NCBI RefSeq assembly: GCF_042754225.1
Contig: NZ_JBHZAH010000021.1
Span: forward strand, 1 to 56,870
Length of the DNA: 56,870 nucleotides
Origin: Rhodococcus_G sp042754225
GTDB taxonomy: Bacteria; Actinomycetota; Actinomycetes; Mycobacteriales; Mycobacteriaceae
Direction: 5' to 3'
Shown here: positions 50,828 through 56,870 of the stretch, in pieces
Layout of the letters: every line of letters begins with the position of its first letter
Numbering within the stretch: position 1 is the first letter of the stretch
Program-made: the position numbers and the translations under genes
Notes under the pieces: generated by a model
What the model saw: the letters and a program-made list of their open reading frames with translations, nothing else
Told to the model about the DNA's origin: nothing
The model's database searches: none

Positions 50828-50866
50828 CTGAAGGTGCCGCTCCGAGTCTCGGAGCGGCACCTTCAG
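50828..50866. terminator. Bidirectional hairpin terminator
   Basis: Perfect 19-bp arms CTGAAGGTGCCGCTCCGAG and CTCGGAGCGGCACCTTCAG around a single central base lie between the Ig-repeat gene and the convergent fabH. Confidence 0.9.
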
Positions 50867-50884
50867 CCGTTGTACGGGTCGAAC

Positions 50885-51904
50885 TCAGCTCTCGGCGAGG
50901 ACCGGCATCTTCACGACCTGGCCCGCGTAGGCCAGTCCGGCACCGAACGCGAGCAGCAGCGCGGTGTCGCCCGGCTTCGCCTTGCCGCTGCGCAGCATCT
51001 CCTCCATCGCGAGCGGAATCGATGCCGCGGAGGTGTTGCCGGTCTCGGCGATGTCGTTGGACACAGCGACCGTCTCCGGCAGGTTGATGCTCCGCACGAT
51101 CACCTCGGTGATGCGGGCGTTGGCCTGGTGCGGGATGAAGACGTCGAGATCGTCGACCGTGAGGCCGGTGCGGTCGAGCGCCCGCTGTGCGATCTTGCCC
51201 ATCTCGAACGCCGCCCAGCGGAACACCGAGGTGCCCTCCATCTTGATCCACGGCCGCTTCTGGGTCGGGTTCTCGGCGAAGTCCACCCAGTCCGGCTCCT
51301 GCCGGATGGCCCGCCCCTGCGCGCCGTCCGAACCCCAGGTGACCGGGCCGATGCCGGCCTCGTCGCCGCGACCGACCACGACAGCACCCGCGCCGTCGCC
51401 GAAGATGAAGCGAACGGACCGGTCCGTGGGCTCGGTGGAGTCGCTCATCCGCTCGACACCGATGACCAGCACGTGCTCCTCGGTCCCCCCGCGCACCATG
51501 TCGGAGGCCAGGCCCAGCGCGTAGCAGAAGCCGGCGCAGCCTGCGGCGACGTCGATCGCGCCGGCGCCGCGCGTGCCCAGCGCATCCGCGACCAGAGCGG
51601 AGGCGGCCGGGGTCTGGACCGGGTACGTCGAGGTGGCGACGATCACGGCGCCGATCTGCTCGCCGGTGAGATCGGCCGCGGCCAGCGCGCGGCGGCCGGA
51701 CTCGATCGCCATCGCGAGCACACTCTCGTCGGGTCCGGCGAACCGCCGGTTCTTGATTCCCGATCGAGACTGGATCCACTCGTCGTTCGAATCGATGAGT
51801 TCACAGATCTCGTCGTTGGTCACGACCCGCTCGGGCCGGTACACGCCGAGACCGAGGATCGCGGAATGACGAAGCTCCGTGGAGTTCGCGATCACTGCAC
51901 CCAT
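50885..51904 (-). CDS. fabH: 3-oxoacyl-ACP synthase III FabH (mycobacterial type)
   Basis: A 339-aa KAS III. Catalytic Cys in AAGCAGFCYALG, His in IPHQANARITEV, Asn in TGNTSAASIPLAME. The N-terminal VYRPERVVTNDEICELIDSNDEWI closely follows mycobacterial FabH, which condenses long acyl-CoA from FAS-I with malonyl-AcpM to feed the mycolate FAS-II system. GAGGAG precedes ATG 51904. It is the better candidate for the housekeeping copy than the gene at 3357. Confidence 0.92.
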   Translation of the reverse strand: MGAVIANSTELRHSAILGLGVYRPERVVTNDEICELIDSNDEWIQSRSGIKNRRFAGPDESVLAMAIESGRRALAAADLTGEQIGAVIVATSTYPVQTPAASALVADALGTRGAGAIDVAAGCAGFCYALGLASDMVRGGTEEHVLVIGVERMSDSTEPTDRSVRFIFGDGAGAVVVGRGDEAGIGPVTWGSDGAQGRAIRQEPDWVDFAENPTQKRPWIKMEGTSVFRWAAFEMGKIAQRALDRTGLTVDDLDVFIPHQANARITEVIVRSINLPETVAVSNDIAETGNTSAASIPLAMEEMLRSGKAKPGDTALLLAFGAGLAYAGQVVKMPVLAES

Positions 51905-52278
51905 TTGCTTGTTTCTCCTCTATATCTCTCTCGTCGGATGCTCGGGTGAAACACACGAACTCCTCACCCGACACCGTACTGTGCGCGTCCCCGCGCGATG
52001 ACGCCGTCCGCAGCAGACCTTGCGGTCCGGTTCCTATCACCCGCCGACGCTCCGGCGTGGCGAAACCGGCACGAATCGGTCGCGTCAACCCTCGCAATTA
52101 CCCCATCCGCCCCACACGTACACACCGATATCAAAAAATACTGTCGTTCTATGTACGAAATCACTAATATCGACAAGGGTCGGCCGCATTGCGGCCGGCC
52201 ATAGAAGTGGGCTCGATGCAGGACGCACGGGGCAACAAGACACGGCACAACACGACAGCCGTCGAGGGGATACGTGTA
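51905..52278. other. 374-bp intergenic region (no gene seen)
   Basis: This is the divergent gap between fabH and the DUF4185 gene. It includes an AT-rich island (about 52128-52170) that probably holds the DUF4185 promoter, and the hairpin GGCCGC-ATT-GCGGCC at 52182-52196 within the expected leader. No coding frame is convincing. Confidence 0.5.
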
Positions 52279-53394
52279 ATGGTTGGACGTACCAAGTCAG
52301 TCGTACAGGCTTCGATCGTCAGCATGGCGGCGCTGGTCGCGCTCGCCGGCCCTGCCGCAGCGGATCCGAACACAGTCAATCCCATTCCCGGGCTCAACGG
52401 CACGAACGGCCTGCCCGACCTGCGTGGACGCACCAATGCGGTGGCGCAGATGACCGGGCTGCTCAGCGCCAATCGCACCCAGGACGACAACGTGCTCGGC
52501 ACCGATCTCGGCATCATGTGGGACAACGGCAACGGCCAGATCCTTACCGCGTTCGGCGACTCCGCCGGCCTCGGCATTCCGAACCTGCTGGCGGGCAGCC
52601 TGTGGTCGTGGCGCAGCAACACACTCTTCCGCAGCGCGGACCACACGCTGGCCGACGGGATGACCTTCGACAGTTCCCCGCGTGACTTCCTCGGCCAGTC
52701 CAAGGAGCTCATCCCCAGCCCGAAGATCCCCTACGTGGAGATCAGCCACATCCCCACCGCAGGCGTCGCGGTGGACGGGGTGCAGTACATGTCGATGATG
52801 TCGGTCAACCACTGGGGCGAACCGGGACACTGGGAGACCAACAACTCCGGGCTCGCGTTCTCCACCGACAACGGCGAGAACTGGGCGATGGCGCCCGAGA
52901 CCATCCGCCCCAGCGACGGCGGCAACCGAAACTTCCAGATGAGCGCTTTCCTCAAGGACGGCGGCTTCGTGTACCAGTACGGCACCCCGCCCGGACGCGG
53001 CGGGCTCGCGTACATCGCACGGGTACCGGAGAAGCAGATCCGCGACCTCGGCGCGTACGAGTACTGGAACGGCACCGAGTGGAAGAAGGGTGACGTCAAC
53101 GCGGCCGCGCCGATCGTGTTCGGTGGCGTGGGCGAGCTGTCGGTGCAGTACAACCAGTTCCTCGGCCAGTACCTGATGCTCACCACCGACAACTTCAACT
53201 CCGTGGTGATGCGGCGGTCGCCGAGCCCGACCGGTCCGTGGGGGCCGCCGGAGGTACTGCTGGACGCGCGGGAGCTGCCGACCGCGTACGGCGCCTACAT
53301 GCACCCGTGGTCGACCGGGCCGGACCTCTACTTCCTGACCACCGTCCACTCGAACTACAACGTTCTGCTCCTGCACACGACGCTGAACCGCTGA
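52279..53394 (+). CDS. Secreted DUF4185 protein (endo-D-arabinanase-type)
   Basis: A 371-aa protein with a Sec signal (SIVSMAALVALAGPAAA-D) and a five-bladed-propeller DUF4185 domain: NVLGTDLGIMWDNGNGQIL then TAFGDS, SMMSVNHWGEPGHW, GLAFSTDNGENW. DUF4185 proteins have been reported as endo-D-arabinanases (family GH183) acting on the arabinan of mycobacterial cell walls; wall remodelling is inferred here. ATG 52279 follows GAGGGG. Confidence 0.85.
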   Translation: MVGRTKSVVQASIVSMAALVALAGPAAADPNTVNPIPGLNGTNGLPDLRGRTNAVAQMTGLLSANRTQDDNVLGTDLGIMWDNGNGQILTAFGDSAGLGIPNLLAGSLWSWRSNTLFRSADHTLADGMTFDSSPRDFLGQSKELIPSPKIPYVEISHIPTAGVAVDGVQYMSMMSVNHWGEPGHWETNNSGLAFSTDNGENWAMAPETIRPSDGGNRNFQMSAFLKDGGFVYQYGTPPGRGGLAYIARVPEKQIRDLGAYEYWNGTEWKKGDVNAAAPIVFGGVGELSVQYNQFLGQYLMLTTDNFNSVVMRRSPSPTGPWGPPEVLLDARELPTAYGAYMHPWSTGPDLYFLTTVHSNYNVLLLHTTLNR

Positions 53395-53558
53395 CGGTCG
53401 CCGGCACGCATCCGGCAGCACTGTGCACGACCCGGCCCCGAGCCCGTCTTCTGCTACCACACAGCGGAATTCGGCCTCGGGGCCGCGCCGTGCGCGGCGT
53501 ACTGTCCGGATTCGGGGTCCCCCACCGGACCCGCACACGTGCCACCGTCAGGAGTTCG

Positions 53559-54503
53559 ATGTCCACCGCCATGCAGTACTCGCCTCTTCCCGGCACCGAT
53601 CTGGTCGTTTCGAAGGTGTCCCTGGGCTGCAACAACTTCGGCTCCCGCATCGACGCCGCCGCGTCGCGCGAGGTGGTCGATGCGGCATTCGAGAACGGCA
53701 TCACGTTCTTCGACACCGCCGACGTCTACTCCGCCGGAGAGTCCGAGCGGATCCTCGGCGCGGCGCTTGCCGGTCGCCGGGACCGCGCCGTCGTCGCGAC
53801 CAAATTCGGTGCGCCGATGAGTGCCGACGACCGGGGCTCGTCACCGGCGTACATCCGGCGTGCGTGCGAGGCCAGTCTTCGACGGCTCGGCGTCGACCAC
53901 ATCGACCTCTACTACCAGCACGCCCCCGACCCGGGCGTCCCGATCGAGGACACCCTGGAAGCCCTCGACGAACTCGTGCGGGCCGGCAAGGTCCGCCACG
54001 TCGCGTGCTCGAACGGTTCGGCGCAGGAGATCGGGCAGGCGGACGCCGCCGCGCGCGAACGCGGGCTCGCGCGGTTCAGTGCGGCGCAGATCGAGTGGAA
54101 CCTGCTCGCGCGTGAGGTCGAGGACGAGATCGTGCCGGCCTGCGAGGAGCACGGCCTCGGCGTGATCCCCTACTACCCGCTGGCGGCCGGGCTGCTCACC
54201 GGCAAGTACCGAAGGAATGCGGCCTTCCCGAAGGGTTCGCGGTTCGACAGATCCGAGTACTTCGCGGCGGGCGCGACGGACGAAGCGCTGACCCGGGTGG
54301 AGGAACTGCTCACCCTGGCGCGCAAGCTCGACCGCCCGCTGGCCGAACTCGCCGTGGCCTGGCTCGACGCGAAGCCCCAGGTCACGTCCGTGTTGATCGG
54401 ATCGGCCAGCCCGCACCAGGTGGAACGCAACCTCTCACACCTGCGCCGCCCGCTCCACGAGGACGAACTCGTCCTGATCGACGCGTCCCTCACCCGGAAC
54501 TGA
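53559..54503 (+). CDS. Aldo/keto reductase
   Basis: A 314-aa AKR barrel. Catalytic tetrad: Asp and Tyr in FFDTADVYSAGESE, Lys in VVATKFGAP, His in DLYYQHAPDP; the NADPH-binding end is VLIGSASPHQVERN. Substrate unknown (carbonyls). ATG 53559 has CAGGAG upstream. A hairpin begins at the base after the stop. Confidence 0.92.
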   Translation: MSTAMQYSPLPGTDLVVSKVSLGCNNFGSRIDAAASREVVDAAFENGITFFDTADVYSAGESERILGAALAGRRDRAVVATKFGAPMSADDRGSSPAYIRRACEASLRRLGVDHIDLYYQHAPDPGVPIEDTLEALDELVRAGKVRHVACSNGSAQEIGQADAAARERGLARFSAAQIEWNLLAREVEDEIVPACEEHGLGVIPYYPLAAGLLTGKYRRNAAFPKGSRFDRSEYFAAGATDEALTRVEELLTLARKLDRPLAELAVAWLDAKPQVTSVLIGSASPHQVERNLSHLRRPLHEDELVLIDASLTRN

Positions 54504-54527
54504 CCGGACCCCACCCGAACGGTCCGG
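54504..54527 (+). terminator. Hairpin terminator after the aldo/keto reductase
   Basis: Arms CCGGACC and GGTCCGG with a 10-nt loop begin immediately after the stop codon. Confidence 0.65.
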
Positions 54528-54932
54528 ATGTGACGAACATCGAATCCCGGACCGACTGTGACCGATTCGCCGCCGCCACCTGCGCGCTTCGCCGCGGCGG
54601 CGACCCGGCCGGCGCCGACACCTCCCGCTCGTGACCCGGCCCGGCCACGACCCTCCCGATTCCACACCTGACCTGGCCGGATGTGCTTATCATTCGCTGT
54701 CCCCTCGGCCGACCGATGGTTCCACGGCCACGGCCGGCGGGGAGCGACCGCCCGCGTGGACGTGGTCCGGGCGTCGCCATCGGGGTCGCACGTGGCCCCG
54801 TTGCCGGATTCGGCCGTTCTGTTGGCAGCTAACTGAATGGCGAGTAACATCGCAAATGTTACCGACGAGTAGCTACTTGGGCGGTACTGACAACTGCTAG
54901 ACCGCACCGTCTCACCGGGAGAGTAAGAAGAC
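54528..54932. other. 405-bp intergenic region with the fadE5 promoter
   Basis: No convincing coding frame is seen on either strand. The last ~110 bases become AT-richer and hold the operator at 54844-54862 and the fadE5 leader; the rest (54528-54820) shows nothing I can name. Confidence 0.5.
54844..54862. promoter_or_regulatory. 19-bp dyad upstream of fadE5
   Basis: GTAACAT-CGCAA-ATGTTAC is a perfect inverted repeat 70 bp before the ATG, flanked by two CGAGTA direct repeats. Size and symmetry fit a TetR-family fatty-acid-catabolism repressor; none is in the window. Confidence 0.65.
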
Positions 54933-56768
54933 ATGGGCCATTACAAGAGCAACGTCCGTGACCTGGAGTTCAACCTCTTCGAGGTACTTGGTCTGGAGAA
55001 GCCGCTGAACGAGGGCGCCTGGGGAGACCTGGACGCCGACACGATCCGCACCATGCTCGCCGAGGTCGCCAAGCTGGCCGAGGGCCCGCTGGCCGAGGCC
55101 TTCGCCGACACGGACCGCAACCCGCCCGTCTTCGATCCCGCGACCCACACGCTCGCCCTCCCGGAGGGCTTCAAGGCCTCCTTCAAGGCCATGTGGGACG
55201 GCGAGTGGTACCGCATGGGCCTGCAGGAGGAGATCGGCGGCGTTCCCGCGCCCCGCGCCCTGGTGTGGTCCATCGCCGAGATGCTGCTCGGCGCGCAGCC
55301 CGCCGCCTTCATGTACGCCGCCGGCCCGTCCTTCGCCGGCGTGCTGTTCGAGAACGGCACCGACGAGCAGAAGAAGTGGGCCGAGGTCTGCGTCGAGCGC
55401 GGCTGGGGCGCCACGATGGTGCTGACCGAGCCGGACGCCGGCTCCGACGTCGGCGCCGGACGCACCAAGGCGATCAAGCAGGACGACGGCACCTGGCACA
55501 TCGAGGGCGTCAAGCGGTTCATCACCTCCGCCGTCTCCGACGACCTGTTCGAGAACATCTTCCACCTGGTCCTGGCGCGTCCCGAGGGCGCCGGACCGGG
55601 CACCAAGGGCCTGAGCCTGTTCTTCGTGCCGAACACCCACTTCGACTTCGAGAAGAACGAGATGGGCGAGCGCAACGGCGTCTTCGTCACCGGTGTCGAG
55701 CACAAGATGGGCATCAAGGCCTCCGCCACCTGTGAGGTCACCTTCGGCGGGCACGGCGTCCCCGCCAAGGGCTGGCTGGTCGGCGAGGTGCACAACGGCA
55801 TCGCGCAGATGTTCGACGTCATCGAGCACGCCCGAATGATGGTGGGCACCAAGGCGATCTCCACCCTCTCCACCGGCTACCTCAACGCGCTGGCGTACGC
55901 CAAGGAGCGCGTGCAGGGCGCGGACCTGACCCAGATGACCGACAAGGCCGCTCCCCGCGTCACCATCACCCACCACCCGGACGTCCGCCGCGCGCTCGCC
56001 ATGCAGAAGGCGTACGCGGAGGGCCTGCGCTCGGTGTACCTCTACACCGCCGCACACCAGGACGAGGTCGTCGCCCAGCTGGTCTCCGGCGCCGACAAGG
56101 ACCTCGCGTTCCGCGTCAACGACCTGCTGCTCCCGATCGTCAAGGGCGTCGGCTCCGAGCGGGCGTACCAGTACCTGACCGAGTCCCTGCAGACCCTCGG
56201 CGGCTCCGGCTTCCTCCAGGACTACCCGATCGAGCAGTACATCCGCGACGCGAAGATCGACTCGCTGTACGAGGGCACCACCGCGATCCAGGCGCAGGAC
56301 TTCTTCTTCCGCAAGATCGCCCGCGACCGCGGCGTCGCCCTGGCCCACGTTGCCGGCCAGGTCAAGAAGTTCATCGACAGCGACAGCGCCGACAACCGCC
56401 TCAAGAGCGAGCGCGCGCTGCTGGCCACGGCCCTCGAGGACGTCCAGACCATGGCCGCCACCCTCACCGGGTTCCTGATGGGGGCGCAGGAGCAGCCCAC
56501 CGAGCTGTACAAGGTCGGCCTCGGTTCGGTCCGCTTCCTGATGTCCGTCGGCGACCTGCTGATCGGCTGGCGTCTGCTCGAGCAGGCCGAGATCGCGATC
56601 AAGGCGCTCGACGCCGGTGCCACCGACAAGGACAAGGCGTTCTACGAGGGCAAGGTCGCCACCGCGTCCTTCTTCGCGAAGAACGTGCTGCCCGAGCTCA
56701 CCGCGAACCGCGCCATCATCGCGAACGTCGACAACGACATCATGGAGCTCGACGAAGCCGCGTTCTGA
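54933..56768 (+). CDS. fadE5: Acyl-CoA dehydrogenase FadE5-type
   Basis: A 611-aa acyl-CoA dehydrogenase of the long type with an N-terminal helical extension: MGHYKSNVRDLEFNLFEVLG is the FadE5 signature start. FAD/substrate segments: MVLTEPDAGSDVGA, FITSAVSDD, GSGFLQDYPIEQYIRDAK; catalytic Glu in LYEGTTAIQAQD. It performs the first step of beta-oxidation on broad chain lengths. ATG 54933 follows GGGAGAG. Its promoter has a TetR-type dyad. The stop is followed by a short hairpin. Confidence 0.95.
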   Translation: MGHYKSNVRDLEFNLFEVLGLEKPLNEGAWGDLDADTIRTMLAEVAKLAEGPLAEAFADTDRNPPVFDPATHTLALPEGFKASFKAMWDGEWYRMGLQEEIGGVPAPRALVWSIAEMLLGAQPAAFMYAAGPSFAGVLFENGTDEQKKWAEVCVERGWGATMVLTEPDAGSDVGAGRTKAIKQDDGTWHIEGVKRFITSAVSDDLFENIFHLVLARPEGAGPGTKGLSLFFVPNTHFDFEKNEMGERNGVFVTGVEHKMGIKASATCEVTFGGHGVPAKGWLVGEVHNGIAQMFDVIEHARMMVGTKAISTLSTGYLNALAYAKERVQGADLTQMTDKAAPRVTITHHPDVRRALAMQKAYAEGLRSVYLYTAAHQDEVVAQLVSGADKDLAFRVNDLLLPIVKGVGSERAYQYLTESLQTLGGSGFLQDYPIEQYIRDAKIDSLYEGTTAIQAQDFFFRKIARDRGVALAHVAGQVKKFIDSDSADNRLKSERALLATALEDVQTMAATLTGFLMGAQEQPTELYKVGLGSVRFLMSVGDLLIGWRLLEQAEIAIKALDAGATDKDKAFYEGKVATASFFAKNVLPELTANRAIIANVDNDIMELDEAAF

Positions 56769-56801
56769 GCGCTTCGCGCAGCACATCCCACGGCGATGCC
56801 G

Positions 56802-56820
56802 CACACCGAATTCCGGTGTG
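56802..56820 (+). terminator. Hairpin after fadE5
   Basis: CACACCG-AATTC-CGGTGTG, 7-bp arms, 34 bp after the fadE5 stop. The remaining 50 bases to the window end show no gene. Confidence 0.5.
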
Positions 56821-56870
56821 TACGGAGCTGGTGCGAGGCGTCCGCGGCGAGCCGGCGCTCCGCCGTGAGC

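Noticed and set aside
54912..56804. A 630-codon minus-strand frame opposite fadE5
   Set aside because: It mirrors fadE5 third-position GC bias and has no domain; the FadE5 frame has full motifs and a ribosome site.
1..56870. CRISPR array, tRNA, rRNA, transposase or phage genes
   Set aside because: No spaced direct repeats of CRISPR type, no cloverleaf or rRNA sequence, and no DDE or integrase motifs were found on reading both strands.

Overview
The window is high-GC actinobacterial DNA, most likely from a mycolic-acid-containing Mycobacteriales genome of the Rhodococcus/Nocardia type. This is inferred from a FadE5-type acyl-CoA dehydrogenase, a mycobacterial-type FabH, a DUF4185 (arabinan-hydrolase-type) secreted protein, a mycofactocin-coupled SDR, a KshA-like fragment, a furA-katG locus and many GTG starts. 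Nearly the whole window is coding. I see about 57 intact genes and 5 decayed ones, and no tRNA, rRNA, insertion sequence or CRISPR array.

Layout. 1-2600: decayed edge (SDR fragment, possible LuxR-type remnant, orphan VbhA-type antitoxin), a DUF1772 membrane protein and a VOC gene pair. 2683-5170: a TetR gene divergent from a KAS III gene with two operator copies between them, then a small secreted protein. 5246-8902: LtrA-like membrane protein, then a metal-type locus with a CsoR-like operator, a His-rich protein and an MFS exporter. 9077-14121: TetR and secreted Ca-dependent PLC, lipoprotein beta-lactamase-fold hydrolase, mycofactocin-type SDR, second small secreted protein. 14284-17461: hydrolase, LysR, FUSC. 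17510-22011: katG preceded by an internally deleted furA, then an ECF42-type sigma factor with its YciI/DGPF partner. 22012-25506: GntR with orphan ABC ATPase, SnoaL/HxlR pair, HSL-type esterase.

25553-29680 looks like a small catabolic module: TetR, epoxide-hydrolase-like enzyme, zinc alcohol dehydrogenase and limonene-monooxygenase-type luciferase-like enzyme, with matching operator cores in front of two of its transcription units. 29791-32523 is a divergent pair of exported proteins (unknown protein and Tat-exported phosphatase). The region between them carries tandem 11-nt GTTCAC-type units inside a large dyad, suggesting phosphate control. 32571-38936 holds LysR plus a five-gene MFS/NmrA/MarR/SnoaL/ABM operon and a TetR-controlled SnoaL/quinone-reductase pair. 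39009-41993: truncated haemoglobin, FadR-like GntR with fatty-acid hydroxylase, truncated KshA-like Rieske protein. 42017-45672: phytase-domain remnant and a four-gene ABC-2 exporter operon ending in its TetR gene.

45918-56870: tandem ferredoxin-like protein, cold-shock protein, two tandem secreted Ig-repeat proteins, FabH, DUF4185 protein, aldo/keto reductase and fadE5. The recurring theme is local regulation: at least seven regulator genes have a clear dyad operator in their own promoter region. Functional calls rest on recognised motifs and remembered family sequences; no database search was run.
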